From Pseudacidovorax intermedius (GTDB taxonomy: Bacteria; Pseudomonadota; Gammaproteobacteria; Burkholderiales; Burkholderiaceae_C), in assembly GCF_003350475.1 (NCBI RefSeq), contig NZ_QQAV01000008.1, positions 220,507 to 284,506 of the forward strand: DNA of 64,000 nucleotides. Direction: 5' to 3'. The position numbers and the translations under genes are program-made. Positions 24,163 through 31,453 of the stretch are shown here, in pieces (position 1 is the first letter of the stretch; every line of letters begins with the position of its first letter). The notes under the pieces are model-generated. The model worked only from the letters and a program-made list of their open reading frames with translations, made no database searches and was not told where the DNA came from.

Positions 24163-25422
24163 TTAGCGCGGCGCGCTGGCGCCCAGCGGCAGGAAGTCGG
24201 CCATGGCCAGCACCGACTCGGCCACGTCCACCAGCCGGCGGTTCTGGTTCATGGCGGTCTGGCGCAGCATCTTGTGGGCCTCTTCCTCGCTGAGCTTGCG
24301 GTGGGCCATCAGCAGGCCCTTGGCGCGTTCCACCACCTTGCGCTCGTTGAGCGAGGCGCGCACGGTCTGCAGCTCGTCGTTCATGGCCTGCAGGCGACGC
24401 GACTGCTCCTGCACCATCTGCAGTACCGAGCGCTCCAGATTGCGGCCGTAGCCGGCCGCGGGGGCTTCGGCGGTCTCGCTGGCGGCGTCGGCGAAGAAGT
24501 CGCCGGGCTTCACCGCCTCGGCCTGCAACGCCTCGTAGCGCTGCAGCTCGGCGCGGGCCTGTTCGATCTTCCGGCCGCACAGGGCGCGCAGCTCGCGCGC
24601 CAGGCCATCCTCGATGGCCTGCATGGCGTCGATGCGGCGGGTGCAGCCCTCGAACCACAGCGGGCTCAGGTTGGCGTCCAGCACCGTGCCGGCCGGCGAG
24701 GTGCAGCCGATGCGGCGCAGGCGCTCCAGTTCGGCGAGTTGTGCCGGTGCCTGGCTCGCCTGCCACTGGGTGCGCAGCGTCTCGTCGCTGAACTCGCAGA
24801 ACAGGCCGAAGCAGCGCTCTTGCGATTCGATCAGGTGCAGCCACTGCTGGCGCTGGGCGTCGTCGTTGCCGCCGCGCAGGAAGGCGGCGGCGCCGAAGGC
24901 ACGCTCCTGGCCGGCGAATTCCTTGCCCTGCATGAAATTGAACATGGCGACCAGCCAGCGTGAGATGTCCGGGTCGGTGGCACCGTCGGCCGCCTCGAAC
25001 ACCACCGCCAGCAAGCCGGCGATCAGCTTCACGAAGGCGGCGGTGGAGACGTCCGGCCCGATCGACAGCGCCTCGATGCGCGCGCGCAGGGCAGGCAGGG
25101 CGTCCAGCCCCTGGAGCACATAGGCGACGCGGGGAAAGAGCCGCGCGCCGCCGGCCAGCCGCCGCGGGTCGTCCACCAGCGGATCGAGGGCGACGCGGAC
25201 CTGCTGCTCCCGGGCCAGGCAGTCGGCCACCTGCGCGGCGCGCTCAGCGGCGAAGCGCTGGCCGCCCGAGCCCAGGAAGACGTTGGTGATGCCGCGCTCG
25301 CGCTGCAGCGCATGCACCAGCCGGCCCAGCGTGCCCACCAGCTCGCTGGTGCGGGCGAGCTGGTCGAGCTCGTCGATCTCGCAACGGCGGGCGGCGATCA
25401 GGAAGCCAAGGCTGGTCGTCAT
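24163..25422 (-). CDS. nasR: NasR: nitrate-sensing NIT-domain, ANTAR-type transcription antiterminator
   Basis: A 419-residue cytoplasmic regulator. The N-terminal ~320 residues form an all-helical NIT nitrate/nitrite sensor, with LVHALQRERGITNVFLGSGG and later MFNFMQGKEFAGQERA. The C-terminal ~60 residues are an ANTAR RNA-binding domain, with LNERKVVERAKGLLMAHRKLSEEEAHKMLRQTAMNQNRRLVDVAESVL. In Klebsiella NasR binds nitrate and prevents leader termination ahead of nasF. Here the gene sits directly before a leader with the matching RNA structure. The start is the first ATG giving MTTSLGFLIAAR. A sigma-54-like element lies about 48 bp upstream. Confidence 0.94.
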   Translation of the reverse strand: MTTSLGFLIAARRCEIDELDQLARTSELVGTLGRLVHALQRERGITNVFLGSGGQRFAAERAAQVADCLAREQQVRVALDPLVDDPRRLAGGARLFPRVAYVLQGLDALPALRARIEALSIGPDVSTAAFVKLIAGLLAVVFEAADGATDPDISRWLVAMFNFMQGKEFAGQERAFGAAAFLRGGNDDAQRQQWLHLIESQERCFGLFCEFSDETLRTQWQASQAPAQLAELERLRRIGCTSPAGTVLDANLSPLWFEGCTRRIDAMQAIEDGLARELRALCGRKIEQARAELQRYEALQAEAVKPGDFFADAASETAEAPAAGYGRNLERSVLQMVQEQSRRLQAMNDELQTVRASLNERKVVERAKGLLMAHRKLSEEEAHKMLRQTAMNQNRRLVDVAESVLAMADFLPLGASAPR

Positions 25423-25469
25423 GGGTGAGGCGGCAATGAAGCAGGAAAACGCGGGGGCGTGAGCATGCC

Positions 25470-25484
25470 GCAAATTCCATGCCC
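25470..25484 (-). promoter_or_regulatory. Candidate sigma-54 promoter of nasR
   Basis: Minus-strand GGGCAT-GGAAT-TTGC keeps the invariant GG and GC dinucleotides at the right spacing and differs from the consensus in the first and last bases of the -24 box. The start would be near 25458, 36 nt before the nasR ATG. Confidence 0.5.
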
Positions 25485-25519
25485 CTCGACGTGCAACCGG
25501 GCCGTCCGGCCGGCTTTGC

Positions 25520-25534
25520 GCACCGCGTCGGCGC
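25520..25534. promoter_or_regulatory. Candidate NtrC site upstream of nasR
   Basis: GCACC-GCGTC-GGCGC matches the NtrC dyad GCACC-N5-GGTGC with one mismatch and lies about 60-75 bp upstream of the predicted nasR start, a plausible enhancer position. The GC-rich context makes chance matches likely. Confidence 0.3.
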
Positions 25535-25577
25535 AGGGGCATGGCGCGCGCGGGCGGCTCCGCGACGGAGCGCCGCC

Positions 25578-25583
25578 TACACT
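25578..25583 (+). promoter_or_regulatory. Candidate -10 element of tsaD, leaderless arrangement
   Basis: TACACT lies 6 nt before the tsaD ATG, so +1 would fall on or next to the start codon. There is no ribosome binding site and no good -35. Confidence 0.35.
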
Positions 25584-25589
25584 GCCGCG

Positions 25590-26651
25590 ATGCGCATCCT
25601 GGGCATCGAATCCTCCTGCGACGAAACGGGCGTGGCCCTCGTCGAGACCCTGGCCGACGGCGGCGTGCCGCGTCTGGCCGCCCACGCCCTGCACAGTCAG
25701 ATCTCCATGCACCAGGCCTACGGCGGCGTGGTGCCCGAGCTGGCCAGCCGCGACCACATCCGCCGCGTGCTGCCCCTGACCGAGGCGGTGCTGGCCGAGG
25801 CCGGGTGGACGCGGGCCGACATCGACGTCGTCGCCTTCACCCGCGGCCCCGGCCTGGCCGGCGCGCTGCTGGTGGGCGCGGGCGTGGCCTGCGCCCTGGG
25901 CGCGGCGCTGGGCCGGCCCGTGCTGGGCGTGCACCACCTGGAAGGGCACCTGCTCTCGCCCTTCCTCAGCGCCGACCCGCCGCAGTTCCCCTTCGTGGCG
26001 CTGCTGGTGTCGGGCGGCCACACGCAGCTGATGCGGGTGGAAGGCGTCGGGCGCTACGAGCTGCTGGGCGAGACCATCGACGACGCCGCCGGCGAGGCCT
26101 TCGACAAGAGCGCCAAGCTGATGGGCCTGCCCTATCCCGGCGGGCCGTGGCTGTCGAAGCTGGCCGAGGGCGGCGATGCGCAGGCCTTCAAGCTGCCGCG
26201 TCCGCTGCTCCACAGCGGCGACCTGGATTTCTCCTTCGCTGGCCTCAAGACGGCCGTGCTGACGCAGACCAAGAAGCTGGGCGCGGACCTGGAGGCGCGC
26301 AAGGCCGACCTGGCCGCATCGACCCAGGCGGCCATCGTCGAGGTGCTGGTGCGCAAGTCGCTTGCGGCGCTGGAGCGTACCGGCCTCAAGCGCCTGGTGG
26401 TGGCCGGTGGGGTGGGCGCCAACAAGTTGCTGCGCGAGCAGCTGAATGCAGCCTGCGCCAGGCGCAAGGTGCGCGTGCACTACCCGGAACTGGCGCTGTG
26501 CACCGACAACGGCGCCATGATCGCGCTGGCCGCGGCCATGCGCATCCAGTCCGGCCTGTCGCGGCCGGAGGCGCGTTATGCCTTCGACGTCAAGCCGCGC
26601 TGGCCGCTGGATGCGCTGGCCGAGACGCCGCAGCCGTCGCCGACGGCCTGA
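25590..26651 (+). CDS. tsaD: tRNA N6-threonylcarbamoyladenosine transferase TsaD
   Basis: A 353-residue cytoplasmic ATPase-fold enzyme that installs t6A37 on ANN-decoding tRNAs together with TsaB and TsaE. It starts [17 protein letters not shown] and contains the metal-binding [16 protein letters not shown] and [10 protein letters not shown] motifs, [26 protein letters not shown] and the [15 protein letters not shown] and TDNGAMIA motifs. Length is usual. The gene lacks a visible SD and may be leaderless. Its last 62 bases overlap the convergent LacI-type gene. Confidence 0.96.
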   Translation: MRILGIESSCDETGVALVETLADGGVPRLAAHALHSQISMHQAYGGVVPELASRDHIRRVLPLTEAVLAEAGWTRADIDVVAFTRGPGLAGALLVGAGVACALGAALGRPVLGVHHLEGHLLSPFLSADPPQFPFVALLVSGGHTQLMRVEGVGRYELLGETIDDAAGEAFDKSAKLMGLPYPGGPWLSKLAEGGDAQAFKLPRPLLHSGDLDFSFAGLKTAVLTQTKKLGADLEARKADLAASTQAAIVEVLVRKSLAALERTGLKRLVVAGGVGANKLLREQLNAACARRKVRVHYPELALCTDNGAMIALAAAMRIQSGLSRPEARYAFDVKPRWPLDALAETPQPSPTA

Positions 26652-27657
26652 ACGCGCTCGAGCCGCGCACCAGCAGTTCGCCTTCGAGCACGATGCGCCG
26701 CGGTGGCCGGCCGGGTTCGGCCATGCGCTGCAGCAGCAGTTCGGCGGCGGTGCGGCCGATGTCGGCGGTGGGCTGGGCCATCACGGTGACGGCGGGCTCG
26801 GGCAGGGTGGTCCAGTCGTTGTTGTCGAAGCCGGCGATGGCGATGTCTTGCGGCATGGCAAGGCCCGCCTCGCGCGCGGCCTTCCACGCCCCCAACAAGA
26901 GAAGACCGTTGGTGGCCAGCAATGCGTCGGGACGCTCGGCCTGGGCCAGCAGCGTGGCGGCCGCCGCCTGACCTTCGGCCGCCAACGGGCGCAGTGCCAC
27001 CACCTGTGGCGTGAGGCCTGCCTCGCGCATGGCGGCCTCGTAGCCGGCCTGGCGCTCGCGGCCGGTGCTGCTGCGCGAGCCCGCCAGCAGCGCGATGCGG
27101 CGGCAGCCCTGGGCGATCAGGTGCTCGGTCAGGCGGCGGGCGGCGGGGGCGTTGTCCAGCAGCACCAGGTCGGCGGGCGTGCTGCCCTCGGGCGCCCGGT
27201 CGACCATCACCACCGGAAACGGATGCTGGCCGGCACGGAAGCGCCGCGTCAGCTCCAGTGTGGGCGAGAGGATCACGCCGCTGGCCTGCTCATCCGCCAT
27301 CAGCTCCAGGTAGGACTGCTCCTTGGCCGGGTCCTCGTCGCTGTTGCACAGGATCAGGCGCAGGCCGTGCCGGTAGGCGATGTCTTCCACCGCCCGGCTG
27401 ATCTCGGTGAAGAAGGGGTTGCGGATGTCCGAGACGATCAGTCCGATCAGCGACGCCCGCTGCTGCCGCAGCCGCCGCGCGGCCAGGTTGGGCCGGTAGC
27501 CCAGCTCGTCGATGGCCTGCTGCACCCGCTGGCGCAGGTCGGGCCGCACAGCCTCCGGGTGGCTGAGCACCCGCGAGACAGTGGTGGTGGAGGCGCCGGC
27601 GCGTTCGGCGACGTCCTTGATGCTGGCGCTCTGGCGATGCGGCAGGGGCTGCGTCAT
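26590..27657 (-). CDS. LacI-family regulator of the fructose PTS operon (FruR-like)
   Basis: A 355-residue repressor. The N-terminal HTH (about residues 12-65) reads [27 protein letters not shown] with hinge [15 protein letters not shown]; a periplasmic-binding-protein-like effector domain follows. It is divergent from fruBKA and two near-palindromic operators lie in between, one only 10 bp before its own start, so autoregulation and repression of the operon are likely. The inducer is probably fructose-1-phosphate by analogy. The C-terminal ~20 residues ([13 protein letters not shown]) are low-complexity and are encoded opposite the end of tsaD. Confidence 0.87.
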   Translation of the reverse strand: MTQPLPHRQSASIKDVAERAGASTTTVSRVLSHPEAVRPDLRQRVQQAIDELGYRPNLAARRLRQQRASLIGLIVSDIRNPFFTEISRAVEDIAYRHGLRLILCNSDEDPAKEQSYLELMADEQASGVILSPTLELTRRFRAGQHPFPVVMVDRAPEGSTPADLVLLDNAPAARRLTEHLIAQGCRRIALLAGSRSSTGRERQAGYEAAMREAGLTPQVVALRPLAAEGQAAAATLLAQAERPDALLATNGLLLLGAWKAAREAGLAMPQDIAIAGFDNNDWTTLPEPAVTVMAQPTADIGRTAAELLLQRMAEPGRPPRRIVLEGELLVRGSSAFRPSATAAASRPAHPAASAA

Positions 27658-27666
27658 GAGTGAAAG

Positions 27667-27682
27667 CTGAAATCGATACCAG
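27667..27682. promoter_or_regulatory. Operator O1 of the FruR-like regulator
   Basis: CTGAAATCGATACCAG is an imperfect palindrome centred on CG, as expected for a LacI-family operator. It shares an exact TGGTATCGATT core, in inverted orientation, with O2 and lies 10 bp upstream of the regulator start. Confidence 0.65.
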
Positions 27683-27775
27683 GATTTTGCATTCCGAGGG
27701 CGGCGAGGCGATGAAGTTCTATCGCCTGAATCTCGGTGTTTACCCTGATTTTTGAGACATATCAGCGGGTTTTGG

Positions 27776-27803
27776 TGGACAGCCGGGCGCCCGTTTCGAT
27801 AAT
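27776..27803 (+). promoter_or_regulatory. Candidate sigma-70 promoter of fruBKA
   Basis: TGGACA (27776-27781) and GATAAT (27798-27803), each 5 of 6 to consensus, are 16 nt apart. The start near 27810 lies right beside operator O2. Confidence 0.6.
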
Positions 27804-27810
27804 TCCATCA

Positions 27811-27826
27811 TTGGTATCGATTCCAA
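27811..27826. promoter_or_regulatory. Operator O2 of the FruR-like regulator
   Basis: TTGGTATCGATTCCAA is palindromic in 14 of 16 positions with a central CG. It begins at about +1 of the candidate fruB promoter and ends 17 nt before the fruB ATG, so a bound repressor would block initiation. Confidence 0.7.
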
Positions 27827-27843
27827 AACTTCCAGGAGACGGT

Positions 27844-30402
27844 ATGGATCTTCCCGTGCAAGTCCAACTCGCCACCGCGGTCGCCGACCGTGAGGCCGCC
27901 ATCCGCGCCGCCGGCGCCCTGCTGGTCCAGGCCGGCTTCTGCGACCCCGCCTATGCCGACAGCCTGCTGCGCCGTGAGCAGGTCGCCACCACTTACATGG
28001 GCCGCGGCCTGGCGGTGCCGCACGGCATGGTGGAAGACAAGGGCCTGGTGCGCCGCACCGGGCTGGCGGTAGTGCAGGTGCCCGGCGGCGTCGTCTGGGA
28101 CGCGCCGGACCACCGCGTGCAGCTCGTGGTGGCGGTGGCCGCCGCTTCCGACCAGCACATCGCCGTGCTGCGCCGCCTCACGCGCCTGATGGCCGACGGC
28201 CAGCGCCTCGAAGCCCTGGCCGCCACCGCCGACGCCGACGACATCGTGGCCGCACTCACCCGCGACGGCGCCTCGCCGGTCGCCACCGCTGTGCCCGAGG
28301 ACCTGCCGATGGTGCAGGACGTGGTGCTCGACTATCCCAACGGCCTGCATGCCCGCCCGGCGACGCAATGGGCCCAGGTGGCCTCGCGCTTCCTGGCCGA
28401 GCTGCGGGTGCGCCACGGCGACACCGTGGCCGACGCGCGCAGCATGCCCGCGCTGCTGGGCCTGGGCGCCGGACGCGGCGCCCGCCTGCGCATCTCGGCC
28501 GCCGGGCCGGATGCCGCGCAGGCGTTGGCCGCCCTCAGGGACGTGATCGTGCGCCTGGCGCAGGACGAAAAACGCCAGGCCGAGCAGGCCGCCGCCCGCG
28601 AGAAGCAGGCCCACGGCCTGGGCCGCGAACTGGCCGGCTGGCAGCCCGAGGCGCGCCAGCACATCGGCGGCATCGCCGCCAGCCCGGGGCTGGTGATCGG
28701 CACGCTGGTGATGGCCGACGCGCCCGCGCTGGAGGTGGCGGATCAGCCCGGCCAGGGCGTGGCCGCCGCTGCCGCCGCGCTCGATGCGGCGCTGGCTTCG
28801 GCCGAGGGCGAGCTGATCGAGCTGGCCGAAGGCGCCCGCCGCAAGAACGCCGCCGAGCAGGCCGGCATCTTCGAGGCGCACCGTCAGATCCTGGCCCACC
28901 CGGAACTGCTGCGCGACGCCACACGGCTGGTGGTGCAGGGCCACGGCGCCGCCTGGTCCTGGCGCCATGCGCTGGCCGGCCATGTGGCGGCCCAGCGCGC
29001 CGTCGCCGACCCGGTGCTCGCCGCCCGCGCCGCCGACCTGCAGGACGTGGGCGACCGCGTGCTGCGCGCCCTGGTGGGCGAGGCCGGCGCCGCTGCGCAG
29101 GATCCGTCGCGCTGGCCCGCCGACAGCCTGCTGCTGGCCGACGACCTGTCGCCCTCGGTCACGGCGCAGATCGACGTGCAGCGCGTCAAGGGCTTCTGCA
29201 CCGCCCGCGGTGGCCCGACCGCCCACACCGCCATCCTGGCGCGCGCCCTGGGCCTGCCGGCCGTGGTGGCCGCCGGTCCCGCCGTGCTTTCGGCCCGCAG
29301 CGGCGAACGCGCCATCCTCGACGGCTACCGTGGCCAGCTGCACATCGGCCCCAGCGACGAGGCGCTGGCCGAGGCCCAGGCCATGATCGACCGCCTGGCC
29401 CGCCGCCAGGCGGAAGAGGCCCGCAGCCGCCTGCAGCCCGTGACCACGCTGGACGGCCACGGCCTGGAGATCGCCGCCAACATCAACAAGCCCGAGCAGG
29501 TGGCCAAGGCGCTGGACCATGGCGCCGAAAGCGTCGGCCTGATGCGCACCGAATTCCTCTTCCTGGAGCGCGACCACGTGCCCGACGAGGAAGAGCAGTA
29601 CGCCGTCTACCGCGACATGGTGCGCGCCCTGGGCGGCCGACCGCTGATCGTGCGCACGCTGGACATCGGCGGCGACAAGCAGGTGCCGCACCTGGACCTG
29701 CCGGTGGAGGAGAACCCCTTCCTGGGCCTGCGCGGCGCCCGCCTGTGCCTGGCCCGCGACGACCTGATGCTGCCCCAGTTGCGCGCGCTGGTGCGCGCCG
29801 CACAGGAAGGGCCGCTGTCGCTGATGTTCCCGATGATCAGCACCCTCGACGAGGTGCGCCGCCTGCGCGAGCGCCTGGCCGAGGTGCAGCAATCGCTGGG
29901 CCTGGCGCCCGAGCAGGGCGGCCGGCGCATTCCGGTGGGCATCATGATCGAAGTGCCCTCCGCGGCCATGATGGCCGACCGGTTGGCGGCGCACGTGGAC
30001 TTCTTCTCCATCGGCACCAACGACCTGACCCAGTACGCGCTGGCCGTGGACCGCCAGCATCCGCAGCTGGCCACCATGGCCGACAGCCTGCATCCGGCCG
30101 TGCTGCGCCTCGTCGCGCAAACCGTGGAAGGCGCCCGGCGCCATGGTCGCTGGGTGGGCGTGTGCGGCGGCCTGGCCGGCGAGCCGCTGGGCGCGGCCCT
30201 GCTGGCCGGCCTGGGCGTGCAGGAATTGAGCATGAGCGTGGGCGACATCGCCGGCGTCAAGGCCCTGCTGCGCCGCCACAGCCTGGCCGAGCTGCAGGCG
30301 CTGGCGAAGGCCGCCCTGGACATGGACGACGGCGACGCCGTGCGCGCGCTGGCGGCCCAGTTGCGCGACACCGCATCGGCCGGCGACGAGGTGGCTGCAT
30401 GA
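27844..30402 (+). CDS. fruB: Fructose PTS multiphosphoryl protein, EIIA-HPr-EI fusion
   Basis: An 852-residue cytoplasmic phosphotransfer protein that carries phosphate from PEP to FruA. Domains in order are EIIA-fru (about 1-148, active His60 in GLAVPHG), HPr (about 157-245, His169 in NGLHARPA) and enzyme I (about 280-840, His461 in GGPTAHTAILARALGLPAV and Cys774 in GVCGGLAGEP). All phosphorylation residues are present. The ATG follows AGGAG. It overlaps fruK by 4 nt. With EI included, the operon is self-sufficient and needs no separate ptsHI. Confidence 0.93.
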   Translation: MDLPVQVQLATAVADREAAIRAAGALLVQAGFCDPAYADSLLRREQVATTYMGRGLAVPHGMVEDKGLVRRTGLAVVQVPGGVVWDAPDHRVQLVVAVAAASDQHIAVLRRLTRLMADGQRLEALAATADADDIVAALTRDGASPVATAVPEDLPMVQDVVLDYPNGLHARPATQWAQVASRFLAELRVRHGDTVADARSMPALLGLGAGRGARLRISAAGPDAAQALAALRDVIVRLAQDEKRQAEQAAAREKQAHGLGRELAGWQPEARQHIGGIAASPGLVIGTLVMADAPALEVADQPGQGVAAAAAALDAALASAEGELIELAEGARRKNAAEQAGIFEAHRQILAHPELLRDATRLVVQGHGAAWSWRHALAGHVAAQRAVADPVLAARAADLQDVGDRVLRALVGEAGAAAQDPSRWPADSLLLADDLSPSVTAQIDVQRVKGFCTARGGPTAHTAILARALGLPAVVAAGPAVLSARSGERAILDGYRGQLHIGPSDEALAEAQAMIDRLARRQAEEARSRLQPVTTLDGHGLEIAANINKPEQVAKALDHGAESVGLMRTEFLFLERDHVPDEEEQYAVYRDMVRALGGRPLIVRTLDIGGDKQVPHLDLPVEENPFLGLRGARLCLARDDLMLPQLRALVRAAQEGPLSLMFPMISTLDEVRRLRERLAEVQQSLGLAPEQGGRRIPVGIMIEVPSAAMMADRLAAHVDFFSIGTNDLTQYALAVDRQHPQLATMADSLHPAVLRLVAQTVEGARRHGRWVGVCGGLAGEPLGAALLAGLGVQELSMSVGDIAGVKALLRRHSLAELQALAKAALDMDDGDAVRALAAQLRDTASAGDEVAA

Positions 30403-31367
30403 CGGCCACCGCGATGCAGCTGATCACGGTCACGCCCAACCCGGCGATCGACCACACCGTCTCGCTCGACCGGCTGGAGCCCGGCGCCGTGCACCGCGCC
30501 CGCGCCGAGCAGTTCGAGGCCGGCGGCAAGGGCATCGGCGTGGCGGCCGTGGCTGCGGCGCTGGGCCTGCGCACCGCGGCCTCGGGCTGGCTGGGCGACC
30601 AGAACCCGCAGCTCTTCGAGCGCGCCTTCGCCGAGCGCGGCATCGCCGACGCCATGGTGCGCGTGCCGGGCCACACCCGCACCAACATCAAGCTGGCCGA
30701 TGCCGAGCGTGGCGACAGCACCGACATCAACCTGGCCGGCATCGCCTTCGATGCCGAATCGACCGCGCAGGCCGAGGCCGCGCTGCTGGCGCGCTTGGCG
30801 CCTTTGGTGGGCGAGGGCACCTGGTGCACCCTGGCCGGCAGCCTGCCGCCCGGCGTGGGCGTCGAGAGCCTGCTGCGCCTGGCCGAGGCGCTGCGCGCCC
30901 GCGGCGCCCGCCTGATGGTGGACACCGGCGGCAAGGTGCTGGGTGAGCTGCTTGACCGCCTGCCCGCCGCGCCCGACTTCCTCAAGCCCAACCGCGCCGA
31001 ACTGGAAGAGCTGGTCGGCCAGCCGCTGCCCGCTGCGGCCGACGTGGCGCGCGCCGCGCTGGCGCTGCGTGCGCGTGGCGTGGGGCTGGTGGTCGTCTCG
31101 CTGGGCGGCGACGGCGCCGTCATCGCGGGCGAGGGCGGCTGCTGGCTGGCCCTGCCGCCGCGCGTGCCGGTGGCCACCACCGTCGGCGCCGGCGATGCGC
31201 TGGTGGCCGGCACGCTGGCGGCGCTGGTCGAAGGCCAGGCCTTTCCCGAGGCCGCCGTCTTCGGCATGGCCTGCGCCGCCGCCCGCATCCAGCGGATCGC
31301 GCCCGGGCTGCCGCCGCGGGCCGAGATCGAGACCCTGGTCGCGCGCATCGTGCTGCAGCCGGTCTGA
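30399..31367 (+). CDS. fruK: 1-phosphofructokinase
   Basis: A 322-residue PfkB-family kinase converting fructose-1-phosphate to fructose-1,6-bisphosphate. The N-terminal TVTPNPAIDHTVSLDRL and the C-terminal ATP/catalytic motif TVGAGDALVAGTLAAL with the catalytic Asp are clear, as is FLKPNRAELEELVG. The first PfkB signature reads AGGKGIGVAAVAAALG, where most relatives have GGKGINVA; the Asn-to-Gly change is unusual. ATGA overlap with fruB shows coupling. Confidence 0.9.
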   Translation: MTATAMQLITVTPNPAIDHTVSLDRLEPGAVHRARAEQFEAGGKGIGVAAVAAALGLRTAASGWLGDQNPQLFERAFAERGIADAMVRVPGHTRTNIKLADAERGDSTDINLAGIAFDAESTAQAEAALLARLAPLVGEGTWCTLAGSLPPGVGVESLLRLAEALRARGARLMVDTGGKVLGELLDRLPAAPDFLKPNRAELEELVGQPLPAAADVARAALALRARGVGLVVVSLGGDGAVIAGEGGCWLALPPRVPVATTVGAGDALVAGTLAALVEGQAFPEAAVFGMACAAARIQRIAPGLPPRAEIETLVARIVLQPV

Positions 31368-31453
31368 CCGGCATCGAAGCCCGCCGGCGACGCATTCCAG
31401 CTTCCGTTTTCCCTTCTGTCACTCACCCCACCAAGACCTCGCCAGGAGACACC

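Noticed and set aside
27808-30279. An 823-codon open frame opposite fruB
   Set aside because: The fruB reading has all PTS active sites; the opposite frame has no domain.
28368-31367. A 999-codon frame running through fruB into fruK
   Set aside because: Only the part from 30399 is protein-like (FruK); the upstream part is an out-of-frame reading of fruB.
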